A program made the translations under genes and the position numbers. A stretch of 64,000 nt of DNA from Eubacterium sp. 14-2 (GTDB lineage Bacteria > Bacillota > Clostridia > Lachnospirales > Lachnospiraceae): the NCBI RefSeq assembly GCF_000403845.2, contig NZ_KE159568.1, forward strand, positions 433,724-497,723, read 5' to 3'. This document shows, piece by piece, positions 51,390-61,031 of the stretch. The notes under the pieces were generated by a model. That model was given only the letters and a program-made list of their open reading frames with translations, did not search any database and was not told where the DNA came from. Position 1 is the stretch's first letter; each line of letters opens with the position of its first letter.

Positions 51390-52718
51390 TTACTCCATTT
51401 GCTGTGGGATACCTTGTGGGTGCTGTGAAATGATCAGCAGCACATGGAGGACAAATTTATTCTCCTGTGTCTCTATACTCATGGCACCGCCATATTTTTC
51501 AGCCACCTTCTTTACGTTTGACAGGCCTGTCCCTTTTTTGAACGCGCCTTTCCCATGGAAGCTGTTTTCTATTTCCATCATAAGGAAATCTCCCTGGATA
51601 CGTCCGGACACATGGATATATTTTTCCATACCGGCATCCAGCCTTTTTACTGCCTGAATCGCATTGTCCAGTGCATTTGACAGAATAATGCAAATATCAA
51701 TGTCCTTAAGGCTGCAGGGATATGGCAGAAGGAGGGAACAGTCCACATCGATCCCCATGCTTTTGGCAATCCCCAGCTTGTTTCCCACCAAAATATCCAC
51801 TACCGGATTATTGGTGCTGCAGGGGAATGACATTTTTTCCGCCATATCATCCATATCTTCCATATAGCTTACCGCTTCCTCCAGTTTCCCGCTCTGCAGA
51901 AGATTTTTCACCACTGCGATGTGGTTCCTGATGTCATGGCGGAACGACTTTGTTTCATCGTAACGTGTCTTCGCTTCCTCCACATACTGGTTCAGGGAAT
52001 GTTCTTCCTGTTCCAGCAGTGAAATTTCAGTGCTGAGACGGAAATTCTGCTGCAGCTTCTTATAAGAGAAAAGAATACAGAACAGGCTTAAAAGTCCCAG
52101 AAGATGCATAGCAAGCAGCTGCCAGTGACTGAACAAATAATTGAAAGATTCGTCCTCATCTATGACCAGATACTGGAAATCAAATGCAATCATGTTAGTG
52201 TACTGGCTCGTAATAAATATTGACAGAATCGGGATGAAAATCAGAAACATTTGCTGCATCTCCGAGGCGGTATAATCGGAAAAATAGCGATATACCATAT
52301 AATAACAAAACCCTGTCAGCAAAAAAGATGCGGCCTCACTGATCAACATGGCCGCGATGCCCGCTGTATGATAGTAAAAATCCGGCATCCATGCGTATAA
52401 CAGACCTATCAGAGATTTCACAATCCCATAGCAGAGCAGCATGATTTCAGTTGTCAGGGTTGCATACAGAAGGGAAGACTTAAAATCCGCATGACAGACC
52501 AGGATCCCACATATCGTAAGAAGAAATACCATCACCACGAAGCCCGTCACCGTGCCAACTGAAAGAAAGCGGGTGACAATCACCGCACATACTCCAAACA
52601 GGAAATAAAACGGGGGCAAAAGTTTCTTTTTCAGGATTTTTGCCAGGAAATAAAACTGAAAGGTCCCCTCAATGAGGCCTATCACATATATATTGAAAAA
52701 ATCTAAATACTCGACCAT
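51390..52718 (-). CDS. AgrC-like sensor histidine kinase (GHKL type)
   Basis: About 442 aa from ATG 52718 (MVEYLDFFNIYVIGLIEG); a frame reaching 52889 exists but the first 57 residues have no family character, and weak ATG alternatives lie in between. Six or seven N-terminal membrane helices are followed by SFRHDIRNHIAVVKNLL (phosphoacceptor His), NALDNAIQA and GTGLSNVKKVAEKYGG. Kinases of this type sense cyclic or linear peptides. The LytTR regulator gene lies directly upstream on the strand. Confidence 0.88.
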   Translation of the reverse strand: MVEYLDFFNIYVIGLIEGTFQFYFLAKILKKKLLPPFYFLFGVCAVIVTRFLSVGTVTGFVVMVFLLTICGILVCHADFKSSLLYATLTTEIMLLCYGIVKSLIGLLYAWMPDFYYHTAGIAAMLISEAASFLLTGFCYYMVYRYFSDYTASEMQQMFLIFIPILSIFITSQYTNMIAFDFQYLVIDEDESFNYLFSHWQLLAMHLLGLLSLFCILFSYKKLQQNFRLSTEISLLEQEEHSLNQYVEEAKTRYDETKSFRHDIRNHIAVVKNLLQSGKLEEAVSYMEDMDDMAEKMSFPCSTNNPVVDILVGNKLGIAKSMGIDVDCSLLLPYPCSLKDIDICIILSNALDNAIQAVKRLDAGMEKYIHVSGRIQGDFLMMEIENSFHGKGAFKKGTGLSNVKKVAEKYGGAMSIETQENKFVLHVLLIISQHPQGIPQQME

Positions 52719-52832
52719 ATTACCTGCCCCGCATGTAAAAACTCTGCATATCTGTTCCGTTCCTTCACAGATATTCCGCAATCCCATAACAATTGTCTCC
52801 GGTAATGGGGATTGCTCCTGCAGTCTGTACGC

Positions 52833-52873
52833 TTTCCCACGAATTGCGCAGCAAATGCGCAATTCGTGGGAAA
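52833..52873. repeat. Perfect 17-bp palindrome between RR and kinase genes
   Basis: TTTCCCACGAATTGCGC (52833-52849), seven-base loop, GCGCAATTCGTGGGAAA (52857-52873). No T run follows on the minus strand. Located in the 167 bases between the RR stop and the chosen kinase start. Confidence 0.75.
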
Positions 52874-52885
52874 CAATTACAGATC

Positions 52886-53590
52886 TCAAATGTTTTTCAT
52901 ATACTGCAGAACAACGCCGGAGAACTCCTTGCTCCGCAGCCGTGATACGGGAATCTCTTTGCCATTATCCATACAGGCCGTCCCGTTTTTATAGCCTTTT
53001 AAATGTTTCAGATTAATAAGATAGCTCCTGTGGCACCGGTAAAAACAGCTATCCAGCTTTGTTTCCAGGTTTTCAATCCGTTCATAATAATCAACAACCT
53101 CGCCGGAAGCCAGGTTCAGATATATTTTCCGGTCTATAATCTCACAGAAGACAATCTCATCCTTTGGGATGATGCGCCCCTCATATCCCTTTTGTACCAG
53201 CAGGATGTCTTCGCTGGCGTTTCGCATGGAAGCGTAAAGGCGCTCCATCGTCTTTTCAAACTGTTTTTTATCCACCGGCTTGACCAGATAATCGTAGGCC
53301 TGCACCTCAAAAGACTGGAATACCATCTCTTTCAGTACCGTAATAAAGACTAAAAAGCCCCGGAACTTATCCGCCCTGAGCCTCCTTGCCGTCTCCATGC
53401 CGTCCATGTCCTTCATCTGGATATCCAGAAACAGGATGTCGATCTGCCCATTGTAGTTCAGCAGCTCTTCGCCGCTGGAAAACATACGGAGGCTGATCTC
53501 CCGGTTCTTTTTACGAAAGAAATCAGAGACCATTGACCTTATATGCTCAGACATATGTTTTTCATCATCACAGATTGCAATACGGATCAA
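52886..53590 (-). CDS. LytTR-family response regulator (AgrA-like)
   Basis: 234 aa. Receiver: IAICDDEKHMSEHIR, DILFLDIQMKDMDGMETARR (phospho-Asp), DYLVKPVDKKQF; LytTR DNA-binding domain: IVFCEIIDRKIYLNLASGE, CFYRCHRSYLINLKHLKGYK. Expected to pair with the AgrC-like kinase and, given its position just after the permease array, to regulate that array. The 5' region contains a cluster of palindromes (53611-53692). Confidence 0.93.
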   Translation of the reverse strand: MIRIAICDDEKHMSEHIRSMVSDFFRKKNREISLRMFSSGEELLNYNGQIDILFLDIQMKDMDGMETARRLRADKFRGFLVFITVLKEMVFQSFEVQAYDYLVKPVDKKQFEKTMERLYASMRNASEDILLVQKGYEGRIIPKDEIVFCEIIDRKIYLNLASGEVVDYYERIENLETKLDSCFYRCHRSYLINLKHLKGYKNGTACMDNGKEIPVSRLRSKEFSGVVLQYMKNI

Positions 53591-53610
53591 TGCGCCACCT
53601 CCTCGTCATT

Positions 53611-53692
53611 ATATCATGAACCTTCGGTTCATGATCGACATTCGCCGTTCGTCAATCATGCAAGCATGTTGACTCACTTGCGCTCATGATAT
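53611..53692. repeat. Palindrome cluster upstream of the LytTR gene
   Basis: ATCATGAACC/GGTTCATGAT (53613-53635, loop TTC), GTCAATCATGC/GCATGTTGAC (53651-53673) and an enclosing ATATCATGA (53611) with TCATGATAT (53684-53692). They could fold as a three-way structure in DNA or RNA. Confidence 0.55.
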
Positions 53693-53842
53693 CGCCAGCA
53701 GCAAAAGATAAACTTTTGCCGCTGCCATAGACAGACATTTTATTATAGCCTGTCGGAAACGCCAAAACAATTTGATTGCTGTGAAATGTTTCTCTGTTGC
53801 TGTAAAATGCTGAATGAAAACCGATCAATCCCTCCATCGGAA

Positions 53843-56215
53843 TCACTCCATCGCCCGAATCTGATCTATCAGAGATTGCTTTTTCTGCCTGCGAACCATC
53901 CAGACGGACAGGACTACCTCCATACCAAACAGCACAAGGAGGAACAGCCCCATTTGCAGGAATGGGAACTGATATGGGACAACTGTACCGGCAAAGGATT
54001 TTTTACTTACTTCCGCACAGACTGCTACGGAAAGCGGCAGCCCCAGGATCAGGACTGTAAGCGCCGCAAAAAATGCATAGCACATCCCCTCAATGATATT
54101 CATCCGGCATAGCTGCTTCCCGGTAAGGCCAACGGAGCGCAGGATACTGTTCTCCCGCTTCCGGGACATCTGGTTGGAAAGCGTCGTATTGATCAGATTG
54201 ACGACACCAAACAGGAAGATCAGCCAGGAAAGGGCCTGCAGGCTTCCAAAAATAATGCTGCTCTGCATTTTCTCATATTCGATATGTGCGTCTATCGTAT
54301 CCATTCCAAGATTGCTGCGGCCGGATATCAACTCCTTAAGCCTGCTTTCCACAAACTCTGCTTTTCCGGGATTATTCACAATGCTCCAGGAGTAGTCAAA
54401 GCTTTCGATTTCAGGATGTATCTCATGAAACAACTCCTCTGGTGCGAACAGGGCTGCCGAATCCATGGCAAGCGCACCATGTCCGTTTGCTGCCTTCGAC
54501 GCATCGAACAGTCCGGATATGGTAACTGTCACGGTTTTCTGTCCAAGGGTCAGCTCAATAGTGGCCCCAACATCCATATCGGCATGGTGCTTTTGATAAC
54601 CCGTACTCAAAAGGATGCTGTGGGTATCCGCCGGCATGGCGCCGGATACCAGCGCAGCTTCTATATCCATGTGGTTTGAGTCCGTCAGCATGTCGCACAT
54701 ACCGGCTTCGGCACTTTCGGAAGCCCTGAATTTTGCGTGCAGAGACTGGCGAGTGGCCAGCACATCCGTCACCCCGTCCACAGAAAGGATCTCCTGCCTT
54801 AAGTTTTCATCCAGCGGATTGCCTGCAGCCATAATCTCTTCCTCCGGCTGCTCGGAAGACAGATATATCTTTATATCCCCGTCCGGGAAAAACAGCCTTG
54901 CAGCCTGCTCCGGTGACCGGGTCAGGACCATGGAAGACACCACCAGAAGAAGGATCCCGCCCAGGCTTAGGGACACTGCAATACTCACTGACTTTTTGTG
55001 GTCACGCCCAAAATTTGCCAATCCCATGGATACGGGACTAAGTTTCCGGTGTTTCTTTCTGTTGTGTACCTTTTCCTGACCTGCCAAAAAACGCATTGCC
55101 TCCATCGGTGAAATGTTGGCCGCTATTTTGACCGGTCTGTGAACGGAAGACGCTACCATGAACCAGCAGACCACCACGGTCAAAAGCACAGCTGCCCCGT
55201 AATAACCCCCGTGAAAACCTTTTGGGAACAGGAGCAGGCCGCCGCCCACGCCCAGCAGGATGCCGATCAGGATCCCAATGCCGCCCAGCCGACCGCTCTC
55301 CTTTTTCACGATGCGCCGGATCTGTCTGGGTGTTGCGCCGATGGTACGGAGCTGTCCATAGCTTTGTATTTTGTCGTTCACAGAAATACGGAAAATACTC
55401 TGGATAACTACATATCCGCCGGCAAGCACGAGGGCGGATATACCGAAAATGGTTACAAAGTCAATAGACTTTGAATTAGAAGCAAAATAATTGCTGTTCA
55501 TACCTACATGCGCAGAGCCAAACTGTGCGGCAATCTCCCGGCAGTGGGCAGCCATGGCCTCCTGGTCAAACTGCCTGTCATTTTTGAAATGCACATAGGC
55601 ACGGTATCCTGCAGGGTCAAATCCGGCCCATTGCGTCAAGGCCGCTTTGGAAACGGCAATGGCGCATAGATTCGCTTCCTTTTCCCCCACATTAGACAGG
55701 ATTCCGGTCACGGTATAGTCGCCATGAAAACTCTCGGTATCCAACCGAACCGTCTCACCGATTTTGGCATTGGAACCGTAAGCGGAGAGAAAATATTCGC
55801 TGACCGCGACTTCATTCGCCTTTGTCGGGAGTTCTCCTTTTACCAGCTCCATCTGGCTGCGGGCAATATACACCATGTCACTGTCGCAGTACACATAGGA
55901 GGCGTTGTATCCCTGCCCCGAATGCTCCTGCCCCAGTAAATAGTATTCACCCACGCGGGCAAGCTCCGGAAGGTCTTTCAGCGCCGCCACATGGTCCGCC
56001 TCCACGCCGGTGAAGACCGCCTCATAGGTGTCGGCCACCTGATTACGCTGGATCTGCGCAATCGAAACGGATATGACCGCTGACAGGCAGACCAGGAACG
56101 CCGCCAGGGCCACAGCAATTACCACCATCAGGTTCCGGCGCTTTTCGCTTGCCAGGCTGCGCTTTGCAAGTTTTTTCACAATAGCGCCGGTATCATTTTC
56201 AAAAGGCCATGTCAT
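53843..56215 (-). CDS. FtsX-type ABC permease 4 of a four-permease array
   Basis: About 790 aa. Starts TWPFENDTGAIVKKLAKRSL, first helix (VALAAFLVCLSAVISVSIA), extracytoplasmic domain, then FIxR-type helix block (SALVLAGGYVVIQSIFRIS) with LRTIGATPRQIRRIVKKE and ILRSVGLTGKQLCRMNII, second extracytoplasmic domain and a final helix set ending IDQIRAME. It is visibly richer in G+C than permeases 1-3. ATG 56215 follows a GGAGGTGG site shared with the other three. Nearest to the LytTR/kinase pair. Confidence 0.9.
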   Translation of the reverse strand: MTWPFENDTGAIVKKLAKRSLASEKRRNLMVVIAVALAAFLVCLSAVISVSIAQIQRNQVADTYEAVFTGVEADHVAALKDLPELARVGEYYLLGQEHSGQGYNASYVYCDSDMVYIARSQMELVKGELPTKANEVAVSEYFLSAYGSNAKIGETVRLDTESFHGDYTVTGILSNVGEKEANLCAIAVSKAALTQWAGFDPAGYRAYVHFKNDRQFDQEAMAAHCREIAAQFGSAHVGMNSNYFASNSKSIDFVTIFGISALVLAGGYVVIQSIFRISVNDKIQSYGQLRTIGATPRQIRRIVKKESGRLGGIGILIGILLGVGGGLLLFPKGFHGGYYGAAVLLTVVVCWFMVASSVHRPVKIAANISPMEAMRFLAGQEKVHNRKKHRKLSPVSMGLANFGRDHKKSVSIAVSLSLGGILLLVVSSMVLTRSPEQAARLFFPDGDIKIYLSSEQPEEEIMAAGNPLDENLRQEILSVDGVTDVLATRQSLHAKFRASESAEAGMCDMLTDSNHMDIEAALVSGAMPADTHSILLSTGYQKHHADMDVGATIELTLGQKTVTVTISGLFDASKAANGHGALAMDSAALFAPEELFHEIHPEIESFDYSWSIVNNPGKAEFVESRLKELISGRSNLGMDTIDAHIEYEKMQSSIIFGSLQALSWLIFLFGVVNLINTTLSNQMSRKRENSILRSVGLTGKQLCRMNIIEGMCYAFFAALTVLILGLPLSVAVCAEVSKKSFAGTVVPYQFPFLQMGLFLLVLFGMEVVLSVWMVRRQKKQSLIDQIRAME

Positions 56216-56227
56216 GCCCTCCACCTC

Positions 56228-58615
56228 CTATTCCGTCACACGAAGCTGCTCTACGACACTATTTTTTCTGCAATACCGGCCAGCCCATTTTGTAAGTGCT
56301 AATTGAAGCATAAAAACCAATAAAACATATAAGAGAACCGGTACAGCAGGGAAAGTGTAATTTACAAAGCTAAATCCGGGCACGTTCCCCACAGCAGAGC
56401 AAATTGCTTTTCCAATTCCCAGACCGCAGATAAGGGAGGCGGCAAAACTGCCAAGCGTTTGAAATGCATTTTCAAAGCCTATCATATGATACAGCTGTCT
56501 GTTGCCTAAAGCAACTGCCCGGAACAATCCCATTTCCTTCCTTCTGGAAATGATATTTGTCATACTGGTATTGACCAGGTTGATGATACTGAACATAACA
56601 ATAACCGCTAAGAGTGCATATGCCGCAATGGAAATTGTGCTGAAAACACTTTTATATTGCATTGTCATATCTTTTAATGTCTTCAGGCGCAAAGTATCGC
56701 TTGCCAAAACCATTGAATGTAATTCGCTCTCAATCTCAGCATGACTGTCTGTCTTTGTCCGAATCACAAACGCACTGTTTGCATTATAGGGGACCATCCG
56801 TTTCATTTCACCCTCCGGAAGGATAAAGCTGGCAGCGCTGTCTCTGTCAAAAATAACAGCAGATACTGTATAAGTAAGGCTGCTTTGCGGAATATCTCCT
56901 GTCTGTGAAAAAGTGACGGTATCGCCCACATCATAGTTCTTATGCAGATATTCCAATTCCGGGCTTCCCATGTTAATGATAAGGGAGTTTTCCCCTGTAT
57001 GGTCACAATCCGGCAGCTCCCCTGCCATTACTCTGTCCTTTAATTCTTTATAATCTTCTCTGTTCATACTTCGGATTGCTGTTTCCATTCCATCTATCCT
57101 GACACATATTTCCTGCTGGCGGATGATTTCATCTACCCCTTCAATCGACAAGATATGACTTTCCAATTCATCTGTCAGAAGATTGTCTTCCTGCAGCTGC
57201 GTAAGGGAAAACGTAGGCGTGACCAGCGCCCGGTTCAGTTCTACCACATAGCTTCCCCCATAAGGAAAGCTCTGCTTTGCCCTTTGTTCAGGATCAAGGG
57301 AAGTCAGCAGGGAAGAAATGCCTACAAACAGCATTCCGCTCAAGACCAGTGAAGCAAAGGTCAATATGCTTTTCTTCCTGTTACGGGACAGGTTCATTGC
57401 TGCAAGTGAAAACGGTGTAAGGCGCTTCCCACTCTTCTTCCTCTTTTTTGTTCCGCTATAACCGCTATAACGGAATGCTTCCACAGGTGAAACTGACATG
57501 GCAATCCTCGCCGGTTTCAAAATAGACAGCCTTACACAGACAAATACAACGATTCCTGACAAAAACGAAGTTATAATATCAGGAAGCAGCAAAAAAGCGC
57601 TCCGGTCTATCAGAAAGGACAGCATTCCACCTGCAATACACCCAAATGGAATAAAATGAAGTGCAAGATAATTTCCCTCCCTTGAAATAATCTGTTTGAT
57701 CTGCTTCTTTGTAGTGCCAATTGTGCGCAGTTGTCCAAAGGAAGTTACATAATTTATCACGGAAATATAAAATATATTGTAGACGACCAGGAAACATACA
57801 CCAATTAAGACCAGCCCAACGAGCAAAACCGTCAGTACCGTCTCTTTTGACATGTTATTACTGTCGATGTATAAATTATTTACCTGAATATTGTCTGCAG
57901 ATATTCCGCAGTCCAGGCCAATCGTCCGTACCAGGTCTTTCAGTTCCTGATTTGTATATTTGGCAGTATCACGGACAGAAATCATTGCTGCTGCAGGCCC
58001 GGCAGAAAGGGCAGGGTTTTCTCGCACAAAATCCTGTGAGACAATCGCGTTATACGCAACCCTGTCTCTGTCATTCTCAGCGGTTGTCTGAATAAAACCT
58101 GTAATCCGGAAATCTTTTGTTTCTAACTGGCGGCTTTCCTGATTACGGTAATGAAGGGATATTGTGTCACCAATCCCCGCTTTCAGGTTCAGGGTTTCTA
58201 TATATCCCCTTTCCACAAGCAGTTCATCCGCCGCCTGAGGCATACATCCTTCCACCAGTGTGATGTTGGAGAGCTGCATAGTTGTTTCATCAGAACATAC
58301 CATACCCATTGTGATGCCGTTCTTCTGCTCTGTCATACCGACAGACTGGTATATGCCCATATTTTGGATACGGGAATCTTCTTTCAGCAAAGAGATATTC
58401 TCCTTTGAAAGGTTCTGGAAAATCCCCTGATATGCAGTCGATGCCGCATATTCATTTGTAATGTTAAAAGCATAAGAAGAAACAAATGCCATAATGGCCG
58501 CAGCCATAAAGATAATGATCCCAATCAGACGGTTCCTGAAACGGTTCTGTCCAATACGGGCATTTGATAACCTGCGGGTAACGGCACTGGTGTCATTTTC
58601 AAAAGGCCATGTCAT
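56228..58615 (-). CDS. FtsX-type ABC permease 3 of the array
   Basis: About 795 aa. Starts TWPFENDTSAVTRRLSNARI, with LRTIGTTKKQIKQIISREGN and LFRAVALGNRQLYHMIGFEN, two soluble domains separated by helix clusters and a C-terminus VVEQLRVTE. Same organisation as permeases 1, 2 and 4 but clearly divergent in the soluble domains, which in such permeases recognise the substrate peptide. Start ATG 58615; its stop TAG is part of the GGAGGTGG site of permease 4. Confidence 0.9.
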   Translation of the reverse strand: MTWPFENDTSAVTRRLSNARIGQNRFRNRLIGIIIFMAAAIMAFVSSYAFNITNEYAASTAYQGIFQNLSKENISLLKEDSRIQNMGIYQSVGMTEQKNGITMGMVCSDETTMQLSNITLVEGCMPQAADELLVERGYIETLNLKAGIGDTISLHYRNQESRQLETKDFRITGFIQTTAENDRDRVAYNAIVSQDFVRENPALSAGPAAAMISVRDTAKYTNQELKDLVRTIGLDCGISADNIQVNNLYIDSNNMSKETVLTVLLVGLVLIGVCFLVVYNIFYISVINYVTSFGQLRTIGTTKKQIKQIISREGNYLALHFIPFGCIAGGMLSFLIDRSAFLLLPDIITSFLSGIVVFVCVRLSILKPARIAMSVSPVEAFRYSGYSGTKKRKKSGKRLTPFSLAAMNLSRNRKKSILTFASLVLSGMLFVGISSLLTSLDPEQRAKQSFPYGGSYVVELNRALVTPTFSLTQLQEDNLLTDELESHILSIEGVDEIIRQQEICVRIDGMETAIRSMNREDYKELKDRVMAGELPDCDHTGENSLIINMGSPELEYLHKNYDVGDTVTFSQTGDIPQSSLTYTVSAVIFDRDSAASFILPEGEMKRMVPYNANSAFVIRTKTDSHAEIESELHSMVLASDTLRLKTLKDMTMQYKSVFSTISIAAYALLAVIVMFSIINLVNTSMTNIISRRKEMGLFRAVALGNRQLYHMIGFENAFQTLGSFAASLICGLGIGKAICSAVGNVPGFSFVNYTFPAVPVLLYVLLVFMLQLALTKWAGRYCRKNSVVEQLRVTE

Positions 58616-58627
58616 GTCCTCCACCTC

Positions 58628-61012
58628 CTATTCCATTGCTCTGATCTGCTCAACAAGGGATTGCTTTTTCAAATTTCCAGTTGTATAAGAGATCAGGATA
58701 AACTGCACAATCAGCAGAATTGCCAGATACATCAATACGACCAGCCACGGAAATGAATAATAAAAATAGGGGTTCATCGTTTTTACAACTGCCTGTACGG
58801 ACAGGAAACCAAGCCCGGTTCCCAAAACCAATGTTACAAGCGTAGCAAAGACGGCATAAATCAATCCTTCATTACACAGCATTCTGACAAGTTGTTTTTT
58901 GCTCAGGCCAACCGCCTGTAACAGTCCATTTTCCTGCCTTCGGGACAGAAAGTTTGTGATTGTCGTATTCACAAGGTTGATGAAGGAAAAGCATACGACA
59001 ATCATAGCTACGATCAACAATGCCCCAAAGGGAAGCTGCTGGTTCCTGCTGTAATAAGTGATGCTTTCTTCTATCGTATCCATAATCAGATCATCATTTC
59101 CGTCTATCAGCCGGTTTAAGGAAGCCTCAACCGTATCAGATTTACCCGTTTCAGCCATTACCGATACCGTTGCGGAGCAATCCATTCCGCAGGCTTCATT
59201 CATAAGCTCCATCGGCATAGCAAAACACATAGGAAACGCCGGGTGGCTGAAATTGCTGACGATTCCCATAACCGTATAGCGATGCGTTATCATCTGTCCT
59301 GACCTCGTGAGAAAATCAACCTCTACCACATCGCCGAGTTGTGCGGATAACGATAAGTTTTCCGCTGCATCATTGATTAAAATAATTCCATTTTTCGATA
59401 CCAATTCATCATAATCAACGGTTCCGGCAATGAAGTCTTTCTCCAATGCAGAAACATCTTCTTTGGCAAATCCATAAATCCAGTCTTCCTCGTAACCATT
59501 CACATGGTATTCTGCGTCCGTGTAATACCAGCGTTTGGTTCCTGTAACGCCATCCATAGATTCTACTGCATCCACAAAATCGGTATTTAGAAAATCCTTC
59601 TGCTGTAATCCGGCTAATGAAACACCGGCAGTTTCCCACGATTGGTTTGCGTTTAGCTGGATGTTAAATTCACCGACAGGAAAATCTTTGTACCGTGCCT
59701 CTGCAACGCCATCGTAAGAAACTAACATAGTTGAAATCAGTACCACTAATACCCCGCCAATCGAAAGGGAAAGTATTGTCAATACGGATTTTAATTTTTG
59801 CCTGGACAGGTTCATTTTAGCAAGCGACAGTGGGGTTATTTTACGGTGCAGCATAGGTCTCTCTTTCAGTTTTCCCTGATAACCCGAGTAGCGGAGCGCT
59901 TCCATCGGAGAGACTGCTGCGGCTTTTTTTACAGGTGTACGAATGGAAAGCATCACAATCATAAATGTAAAAAATCCAACCCCAGCAGTGACACATAAAG
60001 TGGTCAGCCAGTACCAGCCGTCAGGAATTAAAAAATAACCAATCATGTTTCCGGCAATTAAACCAATCGGGATGCCAATAGCGGCAAGTAGTTTTCCCTC
60101 GCGGTAAACCATCTTTTTGATCTGACGTTTGGTTGTCCCTATCGTGCGAAGCTGCCCATAATTACGGACATTGCCTGCTACTGAAATATAAAATATCGAA
60201 TAAATAACAATGCCGGATCCAATGAATGTGATAAAGCCGATCAGGAAATAGAACAGCATATCACTTCCGCGGTTTTCGTCCTTTAAGTTAAAGTATGTGG
60301 AACGGACGATTAACTGATCATCGGAGATTTCTAATTGCTGTGCAAGAGTGTCTGCATAGCTGGCGGCTTCGTCTTCACTCATATTTTGGGCGTCCTTTAA
60401 GCCGATATAATAATCCACTGCTGCATGATTTCCATACTGCTGCTTTACCAGTTCTTTTGATACAATGGCTGTATAGCGTCCAATATCGCCTGTTTTCAGA
60501 TTTAAGATTCCCGTTAATTTGAAATCACGGGTAGTCCCGTCAGAAAAAGGGATTTGAATTGTCTGTCCCAATTCATTGGAATAACCCAGGCTGTCCAAAA
60601 AGGATTCCTGCACTAAAATCTCATCTTCCGCAGTTGGTAAGTTCCCTGAATAAGACATGCTTTGTGATTTCAGCATATCTGCATTTGCATAAGTAAAATT
60701 CACGGTGGCTTGGTTTACCTGTCCAGAAAATGCGTTAGAAAATTCACCAACCCACGCAATTTCTTCCTGATGATATAGTTTCTGTCCCTGCTGTTCAGAA
60801 ATCGCGTGATATACAATCTGCGCTGTTTTTTTATTACGGTTTTGTGTTTCCTGTGGCACTCCAAACCCATAGAGGACAATCGTAGATAATAATGCGCTTG
60901 CAAGTGCAATCGTCAAAATAGTAAATATATTTCTTTTCCGGTTCGCTGCTACATTTCTATTTGACAGGCGCTTCACAACGGCGCCGGTATCATTTTCAAA
61001 AGGCCATGTCAT
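58628..61012 (-). CDS. FtsX-type ABC permease 2 of the array
   Basis: 794 aa. Starts TWPFENDTGAVVKRLSNRNV; LRTIGTTKRQIKKMVYREGK and LLQAVGLSKKQLVRMLCNEG are the FtsX loops; ends LVEQIRAME, like permease 4. The first soluble domain includes YHAISEQQGQKLYHQEEIAW. Its stop codon is fused to the SD of permease 3 (TAGGAGGTGG). It shares the N-terminal DNA block with the other three. Confidence 0.9.
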   Translation of the reverse strand: MTWPFENDTGAVVKRLSNRNVAANRKRNIFTILTIALASALLSTIVLYGFGVPQETQNRNKKTAQIVYHAISEQQGQKLYHQEEIAWVGEFSNAFSGQVNQATVNFTYANADMLKSQSMSYSGNLPTAEDEILVQESFLDSLGYSNELGQTIQIPFSDGTTRDFKLTGILNLKTGDIGRYTAIVSKELVKQQYGNHAAVDYYIGLKDAQNMSEDEAASYADTLAQQLEISDDQLIVRSTYFNLKDENRGSDMLFYFLIGFITFIGSGIVIYSIFYISVAGNVRNYGQLRTIGTTKRQIKKMVYREGKLLAAIGIPIGLIAGNMIGYFLIPDGWYWLTTLCVTAGVGFFTFMIVMLSIRTPVKKAAAVSPMEALRYSGYQGKLKERPMLHRKITPLSLAKMNLSRQKLKSVLTILSLSIGGVLVVLISTMLVSYDGVAEARYKDFPVGEFNIQLNANQSWETAGVSLAGLQQKDFLNTDFVDAVESMDGVTGTKRWYYTDAEYHVNGYEEDWIYGFAKEDVSALEKDFIAGTVDYDELVSKNGIILINDAAENLSLSAQLGDVVEVDFLTRSGQMITHRYTVMGIVSNFSHPAFPMCFAMPMELMNEACGMDCSATVSVMAETGKSDTVEASLNRLIDGNDDLIMDTIEESITYYSRNQQLPFGALLIVAMIVVCFSFINLVNTTITNFLSRRQENGLLQAVGLSKKQLVRMLCNEGLIYAVFATLVTLVLGTGLGFLSVQAVVKTMNPYFYYSFPWLVVLMYLAILLIVQFILISYTTGNLKKQSLVEQIRAME

Positions 61013-61031
61013 GGTACGCCACCTCCTTCTA

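Noticed and set aside
53652..53846. 64-codon frame between permease 4 and the LytTR gene
   Set aside because: It overlaps the palindrome cluster and has no ribos. site or family signal; the palindromes explain the region better.
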